Shown one piece after another: positions 31,870 through 40,314 of a stretch of DNA of 64,000 bases (its first letter is position 1; each line of letters begins with the position of its first letter). The position numbers and the translations under genes are program-made. The notes beneath the pieces were generated by a model. It was not told where the DNA came from, ran no database searches, and saw only the letters and a program-made list of their open reading frames with translations. The DNA lies in NCBI GenBank assembly GCA_963834405.1, contig CAWIBX010000007.1, positions 558,001-622,000 of the forward strand, written 5' to 3'. This DNA is from Bog-473 sp963834405. Lineage in GTDB: Bacteria > Actinomycetota > Acidimicrobiia > Acidimicrobiales > RAAP-2.

Positions 31870-33834
31870 TCAGGCGATCGCGAAGTACACGAGTGGTGTG
31901 CCGTCGCGGTCGAGCAGGTACACGTGCTGATAAGAGAAGTCGTACGCCGACGGCCCCATCAGGACGTCGAGCGAGTCCTTCACCAGCGACGACCCGCAGG
32001 CGGCGGCGATGGCCGGGGAGTACAGGCTGCCCGACGCGGGCAGCGCCTGTCCCACCGTCTGCCTCCCCTCAAGACCCGACCCCGTGAACGTTTCGACCAC
32101 GCCCGGCCACCACGAGCGGTCGCTCGCGTGGAGGTCGTAGGAGAAGTTGGTGTTCCAGAGGCCGAGCAATTGGCTCGCCACGGCCGTGGCGGCCGGCGTG
32201 AACGGGGTGACGCCCTGCATTGAGGGGCAGGACGACAACGCGGCATCGGAGATTGCCGGTGCCGCGGCGGGCGGGAACATCGCCTCGGGGAAGCCCGGCG
32301 CACCGGCGGGAGGAAGCGTCGACGAGAGGGACGAGGTCACCGGGACGGCCTCCGTCGACCCGTTCGTGATCTCGTAGAGGCCCACGTGATCATTGAACCC
32401 GTCCAGCGCCGTGTCGACGTAGGTGACGCCGTTCGGCGCCTCCGCGACGCCGTCCGCCACGATGGGGTGCGGCAGGCCGGCGACGCTGAGGTCGGCCGGC
32501 AGCGGCGCCACGCTGGATCCGCTCACCCGCTCTATTCCCTCACCGTGTTGGCCGACGAGCACCGTCCCGTCCGGCGCGGTGGAGAGTGCGGTGGCGTAGT
32601 CGGGGGCCAACTCCGTCACCTGACCCGCAGGGCTGACCGAGAAGAGTTCCTTGGGCGAGAACGAGAAGGCGATCAGGTCGCCCTGGCCGTTCAGCGCAAT
32701 TGACTCGGGGAAGAAGGCCGTGGGGGTCCCCCCGGCCTCGACGTCGACGCCGGCCGGTGGCCCGCCCTGCACCAGCGTGGAGATGAGACCGTCGGGCCGG
32801 ACCACGAGGATGGCCGAATTCGACGCGATGTAGAGCAGGCCGGTGGGGCTCACCGCCAGGCCGTAGGGGTTCAGCGCGGCCGCGGTCGCGGGCCCGCCGT
32901 CGACGGTGTTGCTCAGGCCGAGACTGCCGTCGCCGGCCACCGTCTCCATCCTCCCGTCGGGTTCGATGGCCCGGATGCGGTGGTTGCCACTGTCGGTGAA
33001 GTAGATGGTGCCCGACCGGCTGACGGCGATCTCCTCGGGGTCGTTGAGTTCGGCCTCGACGGCCGCACCGCCGTCACCCGAGTAGCCCTGCAAGCCGTTG
33101 CCGGCGACGACGGTGACCACGCCCGCCTTCCACTCGAGGATCTGGTTACGGCCCCGGTCAGCTATCAGGACCCCCCCGTCGGATGCGATCGCCAGTGAGC
33201 CCGGGTTGACGAGGCCGGTCGACGGGCCGGCAGCGGAGTCGAGCGCGGTCGCCTCCGGGGACGGCAGGACGTCGCCCGGATCCACGTGCGCCGGAGTCGG
33301 CGGGCAGAGCTGGTCGGCCGCCTCCACGAGCATGCACATCGTCGTCCACGAGACCTGCCACCGGCCCTGCTCCTCCAGCGCGACGGCCGTGTACTCCAGG
33401 CTGAAGCTCGGCGGCGGAGACTTCGTCTTCACACTGATGGTGAGCGGCACGGTCGCCTCGCCCGGCCGGACCACCGAGGCGGTGCCGGTGGCATTCGAGA
33501 CGGTGACCGGACGGCCGTTCGTACCGTCGAGCAGGCGCGTCCCCGCCGTTTGCAGGGCGAGACGCATCGCGCCGTCGTAGCCCTGAAGGAGGGCCCGGCC
33601 CCGGGACACCGGCGGGAGCGGGTCCAGGGCCCGGAAGGCGCGCGCGACCGCCTGCTGCGTCGCGGCTCCCGTGGCTCCCGTGGCGGCGGTGGTCGGGACC
33701 GTTGCGGCGCCGGCGCTGGGCACCCAGACGCTCAGGCCGGCCACGGCCAGCGTGGCCAGACCCGACGCGAGCGATCGAGCGCGGCGACCCACGCTCAGCA
33801 TGGTGCCACCACAGCACCGGCACCGCACCGTCAC
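31870..33834 (-). CDS. Secreted NHL-repeat beta-propeller protein
   Basis: A 654-aa protein with an N-terminal signal peptide (hydrophobic SLASGLATLAVAGLSVWV, then AGAATV). The central part has NHL-like repeats such as NPGSLAIASDGGVLIADRGR and DPEEIAVSRSGTIYFTDSGN, each with a GNHRI-type turn, so a beta-propeller is expected. The N-terminal and C-terminal parts are unrecognised. The GTG at 33834 overlaps the stop of the upstream kinase remnant (GTGA); ATG 33801 is an alternative that keeps the signal peptide. Binding or extracellular sensing is possible; catalysis is not indicated. Confidence 0.8.
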   Translation of the reverse strand: MTVRCRCCGGTMLSVGRRARSLASGLATLAVAGLSVWVPSAGAATVPTTAATGATGAATQQAVARAFRALDPLPPVSRGRALLQGYDGAMRLALQTAGTRLLDGTNGRPVTVSNATGTASVVRPGEATVPLTISVKTKSPPPSFSLEYTAVALEEQGRWQVSWTTMCMLVEAADQLCPPTPAHVDPGDVLPSPEATALDSAAGPSTGLVNPGSLAIASDGGVLIADRGRNQILEWKAGVVTVVAGNGLQGYSGDGGAAVEAELNDPEEIAVSRSGTIYFTDSGNHRIRAIEPDGRMETVAGDGSLGLSNTVDGGPATAAALNPYGLAVSPTGLLYIASNSAILVVRPDGLISTLVQGGPPAGVDVEAGGTPTAFFPESIALNGQGDLIAFSFSPKELFSVSPAGQVTELAPDYATALSTAPDGTVLVGQHGEGIERVSGSSVAPLPADLSVAGLPHPIVADGVAEAPNGVTYVDTALDGFNDHVGLYEITNGSTEAVPVTSSLSSTLPPAGAPGFPEAMFPPAAAPAISDAALSSCPSMQGVTPFTPAATAVASQLLGLWNTNFSYDLHASDRSWWPGVVETFTGSGLEGRQTVGQALPASGSLYSPAIAAACGSSLVKDSLDVLMGPSAYDFSYQHVYLLDRDGTPLVYFAIA

Positions 33835-34124
33835 ATACCCAACGCCAGCCGGTCCGCCGTCTCGAGCATGTGCCGCGCCTCAGGTTGGAGGCCGACCTTG
33901 GTGCCCAGCAAACCGGTGGACACGCGCTCGACGACCCCCCACTCCCAAATCGCCGTCGGGTCCCGTCCGGTCCACGCCGACAGCCGGCGTGCCCGCTCCA
34001 TGGGGTCACCGTGGAGGAGCTCGACCGGGTCCTCCCGCATGACGGTCACCTGCACCAACACCCCCCGCCGGATGCGGGCCGGGCGCTCTGCCCGGCCGCG
34101 GTGACAGAACGCAATAAGACCCAA
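33831..34124 (-). pseudogene. C-terminal remnant of an aminoglycoside/hydroxyurea phosphotransferase-like kinase
   Basis: About 97 residues. The pattern LLHGDPMERARRLSAWTGRD, then IWEWGVVERVSTGLL and a LETADRLA ending, resembles the C-terminal tail of APH-fold antibiotic kinases after the catalytic loop. The catalytic HGDxxxxN and nucleotide-binding parts are missing, so it cannot be active. The rest was probably deleted upstream, where 65 bp of noncoding sequence separates it from the HD gene. Identified from pattern only. Confidence 0.4.
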
Positions 34125-34189
34125 TTAGCAATTAGACAGCCGCCGCATCAGGCGGCCGACGAACCACCCGGCCGCGGGCATCAGGCGGC

Positions 34190-34738
34190 TCAGCCCGGGG
34201 CGACCTCGTGCCCGTGCGTCTCGTGCATCCGCCGCAGGACCGGCCCCCACTCCCACAGCCCCGTCACGCTGACGCCGTCGACCTTGCCGCTGTCGTCGGC
34301 GCGCCGGAGGCGCACGGCGTCGGCGGCCAGCGGGTTGGCCTCGAACGCTGGTGCCTCGGCACCGGTCATGGCGCCACCCTGCTCGCGCAGGGAGGCCACG
34401 CTGTCCTGGGCCAGCAGGTTCCCGTAGTCGGCCTCGGTCGCCACGAGATACCGCTTGGCGTCCACATGCAGCTCCACCAGCTCGGCCACCCGGTCCCCCA
34501 ACGTCGCCCGGACGGCAGCCGCCGCGACGCGGGCGTGCGCGTCGTCGCCCACACCGGACACGAGATGCCCCAGGTCGTGCACGAGTCCGGCTACGGCGAG
34601 CGCCGCGTCGTCCGGCCGCTGGTGTCGCAACAACGACGCCGTCTTGAGGGCGTGGTCCAGTTGCGTCACCGTCGCGCCGAAGCGGAGGGGCATCTCGGCG
34701 CCGGTCGCGAGCAGCTCCATGATCTCGTCGACGCTCAT
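34190..34738 (-). CDS. HD-domain protein
   Basis: A 182-aa phosphohydrolase-like protein. The metal motif is an HD pair in GLVHDLGHLV (51-60), with further His at HVDAKRYLV (91-99). It begins MSVDEIMELL at the ATG at 34738. The fold cleaves phosphate esters or nucleotides; the size and His set resemble inositol oxygenase- or HDIG-like small HD proteins. It is divergent from the sulfotransferase with a 57-bp gap. Confidence 0.78.
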   Translation of the reverse strand: MSVDEIMELLATGAEMPLRFGATVTQLDHALKTASLLRHQRPDDAALAVAGLVHDLGHLVSGVGDDAHARVAAAAVRATLGDRVAELVELHVDAKRYLVATEADYGNLLAQDSVASLREQGGAMTGAEAPAFEANPLAADAVRLRRADDSGKVDGVSVTGLWEWGPVLRRMHETHGHEVAPG

Positions 34739-34783
34739 GCTGGTGGTCCCGGCCTCCACCGGACCATTATCGCCGGTTGCGGG

Positions 34784-34789
34784 TACGGT
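34784..34789 (+). promoter_or_regulatory. -10-like hexamer for the sulfotransferase
   Basis: TACGGT, 6 nt before the GTG at 34796, with no Shine-Dalgarno. Suggests a leaderless transcript. Confidence 0.45.
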
Positions 34790-34795
34790 GCCCCC

Positions 34796-36025
34796 GTGCC
34801 CTGGGCCCCTCCGCCGCGCAGCCCCTGGACCGAGAAGATGATCTCTCTGGGGCGGGGACTGGGCGACGACGGCAGGTCGGTGGTCTCCCTCCGGCCCGAG
34901 GACCTTCGGGCCGCCGCCGTCGCGACGACCGGCCTGGACGACTTCGGCGACACCTGGTGGGAGGAGCCCTGCCGGCGGCTCTGCGACTCGCTCGACGGCG
35001 AGGCGCGGCTCCATCTCCCCGGCCGTCTGCGCGCCCGGGGCGAGCTCCAGCTCGTGCTGGAGAACCGGTTGCGCATGGTCGACCTCTGGAAGAGGGAGCC
35101 GGAGGTGCTGCGCGCCGACGTGCGTGCGCCCATCGTCGTGACCGGTCTCGGCCGCTCGGGCACGACGTTGCTGCACGAGCTGCTCGCCTGCGACCCCGAC
35201 AACCGGCCACCGCTTCTGTGGGAGCTGTTGCACACGGTCCCCTATGACGACGCGTCGGGTGACCTGTGCGACGACGAGATCAAGCTGATGGACGAGATGG
35301 TCCCCGCCTTCACCTCTATGCACGAGAACGGCGGGCGCCTCCCGACCGAGTGCATCTTCGCCTTCGCCCACCAGTTCTCGAGCGACATGTACACCGGTGA
35401 GTACAACGTGTCTGAGTACACGGTGTGGAAAAGCGGCGAGGATCAGGGCCCGATTTACGACTGGCACAAGCGCCATCTGCAGACGCTGCAATGGGTAGCC
35501 GAGCGGCCGACCACACGATGGGTCGTCAAGGCGCCCTCACATCTTGCTGCCTTGCCCCTGCTCTTCGCGACGTACCCCGACGCGCGGGTCGTGATCACCC
35601 ACCGTGACCCCCTGCGGGTCATCGGGTCGCTCGCCGACCTCATGGCGACCCTGCACTACATGCACTCGGACCATGTCGACCACGCCGTGCTGGTCGAGTT
35701 CATGGCGATGGGCCTGGAGCACCAGATGGACCAGGTCGCTGCCGATCGCGACGCCGGGGCCGTCCCGAACGAGCAGATCAGCGACGTGATCTACCGGGAC
35801 CTGGTGGCCGACCCCGAAGGCGTGATCGAGCGCCTCTACGCCGGGTGGGGCCTGCCGGTCAGCGACGCGTTCCGCTCCGCGCTCACGGCGTACCTGGCCG
35901 CCCGCCACACCGGGCGTGCTTCCGGCCACGACTACTCCTTCGCCGACACCGGGCTCGACCTGGCGACGCACCGGGCGTTGTTGAAGCCGTACCAGGACCG
36001 CTTCGGAGTGCCGTCCGAGGTGTGA
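34796..36025 (+). CDS. PAPS-dependent sulfotransferase family protein
   Basis: A 409-aa protein. The 5'-phosphosulfate loop is VTGLGRSGTTLLHELL (115-130), and the 3'-phosphate-binding segment is VITHRDPLRVIGSLADL (Arg and Ser). Such enzymes transfer sulfate from PAPS to lipids, steroids or sugars, and actinobacterial members often sit beside lipid genes, as here. GTG 34796 is taken as start because a TAnnnT hexamer lies 6 nt upstream; an ATG 14 codons later (MISLGRG) is an alternative. No membrane segment is seen. Confidence 0.85.
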   Translation: MPWAPPPRSPWTEKMISLGRGLGDDGRSVVSLRPEDLRAAAVATTGLDDFGDTWWEEPCRRLCDSLDGEARLHLPGRLRARGELQLVLENRLRMVDLWKREPEVLRADVRAPIVVTGLGRSGTTLLHELLACDPDNRPPLLWELLHTVPYDDASGDLCDDEIKLMDEMVPAFTSMHENGGRLPTECIFAFAHQFSSDMYTGEYNVSEYTVWKSGEDQGPIYDWHKRHLQTLQWVAERPTTRWVVKAPSHLAALPLLFATYPDARVVITHRDPLRVIGSLADLMATLHYMHSDHVDHAVLVEFMAMGLEHQMDQVAADRDAGAVPNEQISDVIYRDLVADPEGVIERLYAGWGLPVSDAFRSALTAYLAARHTGRASGHDYSFADTGLDLATHRALLKPYQDRFGVPSEV

Positions 36026-36085
36026 GAAGAGAGGAGTGGTCGGTGGACTGGAAGCCGAGTCGGCTGGGCTGAGACGGCCGCTCAG

Positions 36086-37228
36086 TCATAACGCTGCGCT
36101 CTTCACCACCTCGGCCGTCGGGTGCGGGGGGTCGTCCGCCAGGATCCAGCGCACCAGCATGTAGCCCTCGAGGCGCCCGCCGGTGTCGAGCCAGTTGTCG
36201 ATACCCGGGCCCGGGTCCCTCGGCGCGATGACGAGGCGCCATGAGCCGTCGTTCGACCGCCTGGACCTCTTGTTGTTGAGGTTGGTCGTGGTGTAGCGGT
36301 AGTCGAAGCTCTCCATCCACGGCGAGGTGAGGGTCAGGCCCCAGTAGAGGAACGGCTTGTCCGGCTCGTGCACGGTGACCACGAGCGCCTCGTCGGGTTC
36401 GAGCTTGAAGCGTCCGCCGTGATACGTCATCTCGGGGTTGGTGTGCGAGCGCACCTCGTCCTCCTGCGCCGCGACGTGGGCGGCCCCCGATTGCCCGCCG
36501 AACGTGTTCAGGTTGGACCCGGCGTCGTGCCACATCTGCGGTGCCGTGCCGCCGACGAAAGTCAGGAACATGGCGGCGAACTCGAGCTTCGGGGCCAGCT
36601 CGTCGACCGACAACAGGGGTGGGGGCACCTCCTCGCCGGGCGACGGCACCAGCTCCATACGCAATCGGGAGAACTTCTCCGGCTTCTTGTCGAAGTGCGT
36701 CTCTCGGATGGCCAGTTGCGCCGTGCCCGGCTCCATCAGAACCGAATTGCGCGGCCGGGGATCGGGCATTTTGTCGGCCGGCGCGATCAGGATGTCGACC
36801 TCGCCGTTGGGCCCGAGTTCGAACTCGTCTATGTGCGCCTGGGTCTGCGATCCCGTCCGGCCCCCCACCTGGCCCTGACCGAAGGCCGTGCCGAAGGTCA
36901 TCCCGAGGTAGGCGCACTCGCCCCGATAGCCGGTCAGGCGGTACGCGTGCTGATCGTCGAGCACGCAGAACAAGTAATGGGTGTCGGGGTTGTCCACCAG
37001 CAGCTTTTTGTTCTCGTCTTGGAGCAGGAAGATCTCCGGGTGGAGCGGGTCCGAACCCTCGACGATCCAGTCCAACGCCAGCCGGGAGAGCCGGGTCACC
37101 CAGCGGTAGCCCTCGGCCAGGTCGACCTCCGAGTCCGGGAGCCCCTCCGCCTTGCGCACCACGTCGAGCGCCGCCGTCTGGGCCGCCACCCAGGCGTCGA
37201 ACGCCTTGTTCAGCCGTTCGTCCTCCAT
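36086..37228 (-). CDS. DUF1214-domain protein
   Basis: A 380-aa protein. The C-terminal third has the DUF1214 pattern, with FLYWGLTLTSPWMESFDYRY, NDGSWRLVIAPRDPG and then a WLDTGG-type segment. The middle contains GQGQVGGRTG and repeated acidic stretches. No catalytic motif is assigned to this family. The ATG at 37228 lies 7 nt after TAGCGT, so it is probably leaderless and shares a 66-bp divergent region with the acyl-CoA dehydrogenase. The pairing suggests linked regulation with the CoA-ester gene group. Confidence 0.75.
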   Translation of the reverse strand: MEDERLNKAFDAWVAAQTAALDVVRKAEGLPDSEVDLAEGYRWVTRLSRLALDWIVEGSDPLHPEIFLLQDENKKLLVDNPDTHYLFCVLDDQHAYRLTGYRGECAYLGMTFGTAFGQGQVGGRTGSQTQAHIDEFELGPNGEVDILIAPADKMPDPRPRNSVLMEPGTAQLAIRETHFDKKPEKFSRLRMELVPSPGEEVPPPLLSVDELAPKLEFAAMFLTFVGGTAPQMWHDAGSNLNTFGGQSGAAHVAAQEDEVRSHTNPEMTYHGGRFKLEPDEALVVTVHEPDKPFLYWGLTLTSPWMESFDYRYTTTNLNNKRSRRSNDGSWRLVIAPRDPGPGIDNWLDTGGRLEGYMLVRWILADDPPHPTAEVVKSAAL

Positions 37229-37235
37229 CGCGCCG

Positions 37236-37241
37236 ACGCTA
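37236..37241 (-). promoter_or_regulatory. -10-like hexamer for the DUF1214 gene
   Basis: TAGCGT on the minus strand, 7 nt before the ATG at 37228. Confidence 0.45.
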
Positions 37242-37282
37242 CCGGTGTTCCGGCCGAATCGCCCGGTCCCGGGCGCGCCCGG

Positions 37283-37288
37283 TAGTTT
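37283..37288 (+). promoter_or_regulatory. -10-like hexamer for the acyl-CoA dehydrogenase
   Basis: TAGTTT, 6 nt before the GTG at 37295. It lies back-to-back with the DUF1214 hexamer in a 66-bp divergent region. Confidence 0.5.
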
Positions 37289-37294
37289 CGGGAC

Positions 37295-38632
37295 GTGACC
37301 GACACCGCAACCGAGACGGCCAGCACCGAGGAGCTGCTCAGCGAGTTCCGGGCCTGGCTGGCCGACAACTGGGACCCCGACCTCACGGTGGCCGAGTGGT
37401 GGGAGCGCCTCGGCGTGGCCGGGTGGGCCGCCCCCGGCCTCCCGCCGAACGCCTACGGCAAGGGCATGGCCAGGTCCGACACCGTGCTCGTCCAACAGGA
37501 GATCGCCTCGTTCGGGGCGCTGGGTGCGCCGGCCGGCCTGGGCCTTCTCCTGGCCGCCCCCACCATCGCGACGCACGGGACCCAGGAACAAATCGACCTG
37601 TACGTCCGCGACATCGTGACCGGCCAGAAGGCGTGGTGCCAGCTCTTCAGCGAGCCCCAGGCGGGCTCCGACCTGGCGGGCCTACAGACACGGGCCGTGC
37701 GCGACGGCGACGAGTGGGTCGTCAACGGCCAGAAGGTCTGGACCTCCGGCGGCCAGTTGGCCGACCTCGGCATGCTGCTGGCCCGGACCAACCCCGACGT
37801 GCCCAAGCACCAGGGCATCTCGTACTTCGCCTTCAACATGCTCCAGGACGGCGTCGACGTCCGGCCCCTGAAAGAGATGACCGGGCGCGCGCTCTTCAAC
37901 GAGGTCTTCATCACCGACGCCCGCGTGGCCGACTCCGCGCTCATCGGCGGTGTCAACAACGGGTGGGCCGCGGCCAACACCACGCTGGCGAACGAGCGGG
38001 CCGGCCTCGGCTCCGGCGGCGGCAACGCAGCCGGCGGTGGGGGCGCCTACCCGGGCACGGTGATGGGCGTCCTCCCCCAGCGGGCGGGCGACTTTGCCGC
38101 CCCAGCGGCGAACGGCCGGGGCCGGCGGCCCGGGACCGCCGCCTTCGGCGCCATGCGCGGCGGGGCCTCCATGCTGATCGAGCTGGCCAAGACCCGGGGT
38201 GTCAGCGGTGACGCCGGCGTCCGCCAGGACCTGGCCCGTCTCCACACGTTGGGCGAGCTCGGCCGTTTCAACGCCCTCCGTCTGAAGGCCGTCAAGGAAC
38301 AGGGCGGCGACATTCCCGGGATGCCCAACATCGCCAAGCTCTCCATGAGCCAAATCGTCCGGCTCTCCCGTGACCTCGGACTCCGCATCATGGGCCCCGC
38401 CGGCATGCTCCACGCCTACGCCACCGAGGACAAGGACGCACTCAAGCAGATGACCGGTGATCCCTTCGCGGGGAGCGTGACCGAGATGGCGCTGTTCGCG
38501 CAGGCGCCGCCCATCTACGGCGGGACCGACCAGGTGCAGCGCAACATCATCGGGGAACGGGTCCTGGGCCTGCCCAAGGAGCCCAACAACGACCGGGTGA
38601 CACCCTTCTCCGAACTGCCCAAGAACGCGTAG
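37295..38632 (+). CDS. Acyl-CoA dehydrogenase
   Basis: A 445-aa flavoprotein. It has WCQLFSEPQAGSDLAGLQ, the FAD/substrate segment WVVNGQKVWTSGG, and a C-terminal YGGTDQVQRNIIGERVLGLP typical of the family. It oxidises an acyl-CoA thioester to the 2-enoyl-CoA. A Gly-rich insertion lies about 235-290 (GLGSGGGNAAGGGGAYP, then ANGRGRRPG); I recall similar insertions in related actinobacterial dehydrogenases but cannot check. The catalytic base cannot be assigned by eye. It heads the rightward gene group that ends with the diiron protein. Confidence 0.88.
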   Translation: MTDTATETASTEELLSEFRAWLADNWDPDLTVAEWWERLGVAGWAAPGLPPNAYGKGMARSDTVLVQQEIASFGALGAPAGLGLLLAAPTIATHGTQEQIDLYVRDIVTGQKAWCQLFSEPQAGSDLAGLQTRAVRDGDEWVVNGQKVWTSGGQLADLGMLLARTNPDVPKHQGISYFAFNMLQDGVDVRPLKEMTGRALFNEVFITDARVADSALIGGVNNGWAAANTTLANERAGLGSGGGNAAGGGGAYPGTVMGVLPQRAGDFAAPAANGRGRRPGTAAFGAMRGGASMLIELAKTRGVSGDAGVRQDLARLHTLGELGRFNALRLKAVKEQGGDIPGMPNIAKLSMSQIVRLSRDLGLRIMGPAGMLHAYATEDKDALKQMTGDPFAGSVTEMALFAQAPPIYGGTDQVQRNIIGERVLGLPKEPNNDRVTPFSELPKNA

Positions 38633-38674
38633 CCGGCTGCAGGCACAGTCGGGGCTCGGGCCGGGGGACAAAGA

Positions 38675-39856
38675 ATGGTGGAGCGGGTGGACCGCACGCT
38701 GCGCGGCGCGGCGGCGATCGTCGGCGTGGCCGACGACGTCTCCCCCACCGGCGAACTCGACCGCACGGGCCGCGAGCTCGAGGTCGCCATGGTCCTGGAT
38801 GCGCTCGAGGACGCCGGTCTGACGCTCGACGACGTCGACGGGGTCTGCCACCCGGACTCCGCCGTCGCCTTCGCCGAGTACCTCGGCGTCCACCCCGTCT
38901 TCACCGAGTCGACCATGACAGGCGGCTCGAGCTACGAGGTCTACGTGGAGCACGCGGCCGCGGCCATCGCGGCGGGGGTGTGCGAGGTCGTGGTTGCCGT
39001 CTACGCGGCCACGCCGCGCAGCGACCGCACCCGCGGCCGTGGTGGGGGCGGCGGCCGCTTCCGGCCCGGGCCCAACCCGATGATGGAGTGGGAACTGCCC
39101 TACGGGCTGCGCATGCCCATGGGGCCCTACGCGCTCGCCGCGGCGCGCCACATGCACGAGTTCGGCACCACGTCCGAGCAGCTGGCCCAGATCGCCGTCA
39201 CCACGCGGGAGTGGGCCGCCCTGAACCCGCGTGCGCGCTACCGCGACCCCTTGACGATCGAGGACGTGCTGGCGTCGCCGTTGCAAGTGAGCCCGCTGCA
39301 CTTGCTCGATTGTTGCCTGGTCACCGACGGCGCCGGCGCCTTCGTGATGACGAGCGCGGCGCGGGCGCGCACGCTGCGCAAGCCGCCCGTCTTCGTGCTG
39401 GGCGCCGCCACGGCCACCGACCACATGATGATCGACCAGATGCCCGATCTGGCCACGACCCCCGGGGTGGTGTCCGGAAAGCGTGCCTTTGCCATGGCGG
39501 GCCTCACCGCCGACGACGTCGACGTCCTCATGGGCTACGACAGCTTCACCATCACCGCGCTGCTGCACCTGGAGGACCTCGGCTTCTGCAAGAAGGGCGA
39601 GGGCGGCCCGTTCGCCGCCGAGGGGACGCTGGGCCCCGGGGGCGGCCGCCTGGCCATGAACACCAACGGCGGGGGGCTCTCCTTCACCCACCCTGGCATG
39701 TACGGCATGTTCCTCCTCACCGAGGCCACGCGGCAACTGCGTGGCGAAGCGGACCGGCGCCAGGTGCCGGGCGCCACGGTGGCGGTGGCCCACGGGTCCG
39801 GCATGGTGCTCTCGGTGATGTCCACCGCAGTCCTGGGCACGGAGGCGGCCCTGTGA
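38675..39856 (+). CDS. Thiolase-fold protein lacking the catalytic Cys (Ltp2-like)
   Basis: A 393-aa thiolase-superfamily protein. The nucleophile Cys region reads TGGSSYEVYVEHAAAA (82-97), with no Cys; the HDCF-type motif reads MGYDSF (Tyr288 in place of His), and the C-terminal Cys is replaced in VAHGSGMVLS (HGSG, 373-376). HP is kept in THPGMYGM (338-345). This matches the published pattern of the steroid side-chain aldolase Ltp2, whose thiolase Cys residues are lost and whose oxyanion His residues are Tyr. Its DUF35 partner follows at once, with a GTGA overlap. A retro-aldol role is plausible but unproven; a lipid-transfer or non-catalytic role is the alternative. Confidence 0.8.
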   Translation: MVERVDRTLRGAAAIVGVADDVSPTGELDRTGRELEVAMVLDALEDAGLTLDDVDGVCHPDSAVAFAEYLGVHPVFTESTMTGGSSYEVYVEHAAAAIAAGVCEVVVAVYAATPRSDRTRGRGGGGGRFRPGPNPMMEWELPYGLRMPMGPYALAAARHMHEFGTTSEQLAQIAVTTREWAALNPRARYRDPLTIEDVLASPLQVSPLHLLDCCLVTDGAGAFVMTSAARARTLRKPPVFVLGAATATDHMMIDQMPDLATTPGVVSGKRAFAMAGLTADDVDVLMGYDSFTITALLHLEDLGFCKKGEGGPFAAEGTLGPGGGRLAMNTNGGGLSFTHPGMYGMFLLTEATRQLRGEADRRQVPGATVAVAHGSGMVLSVMSTAVLGTEAAL

Positions 39857-40314
39857 CCCCGGAAGGCGCGCCCGCCCCGACACGCCTGGAGCCGCCGGTC
39901 GGCGCCGAGAGCGGCCCCTTCTGGGAGGCCACCCGGGGAGGCCGGCTGCTCGTCCAGTGGTGCACGGCCTGCGACCGGGGCGTCTTCTACCCGCGGGCGT
40001 TCTGCCCGCACTGCGGCGCGCCGCACTCGGCGTTGGACTGGAAGACGGCCAGCGGGCGGGCGACCGTCTACGCGGCGACGGTCGAGCACCGCCCGGCCCC
40101 CGGCGGGTTCTCCGGCGGGGAGCCCTACTGTGTTGCCCTGGTCGACCTGCAGGAGGGGGTGCGCATGATGACGAACATCGTGGGCTGCCCGCCCGACGAC
40201 GTCCGCAGCGGCATGGCCGTCGAGGTCACCTGGGAGCCGTTGAGCGACGGGCGCAACCTGCCGCTCTTCCGCCCGGCCGGCGCGCCAGGCACACCCGACG
40301 AGGAGCGGGCATGA
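39853..40314 (+). CDS. DUF35 zinc-ribbon OB-fold protein, partner of the thiolase-like protein
   Basis: A 153-aa protein. Residues about 30-60 hold two Cys pairs (WCTACD and FCPHCG) of a zinc ribbon, followed by an OB-fold. DUF35 proteins pair with thiolase-like proteins, and in the Ltp2 aldolase the DUF35 unit is needed for stability and activity. The GTG overlaps the upstream stop, and its own stop overlaps the next ATG (ATGA), so the three genes are translationally coupled. Confidence 0.88.
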   Translation: MTPEGAPAPTRLEPPVGAESGPFWEATRGGRLLVQWCTACDRGVFYPRAFCPHCGAPHSALDWKTASGRATVYAATVEHRPAPGGFSGGEPYCVALVDLQEGVRMMTNIVGCPPDDVRSGMAVEVTWEPLSDGRNLPLFRPAGAPGTPDEERA

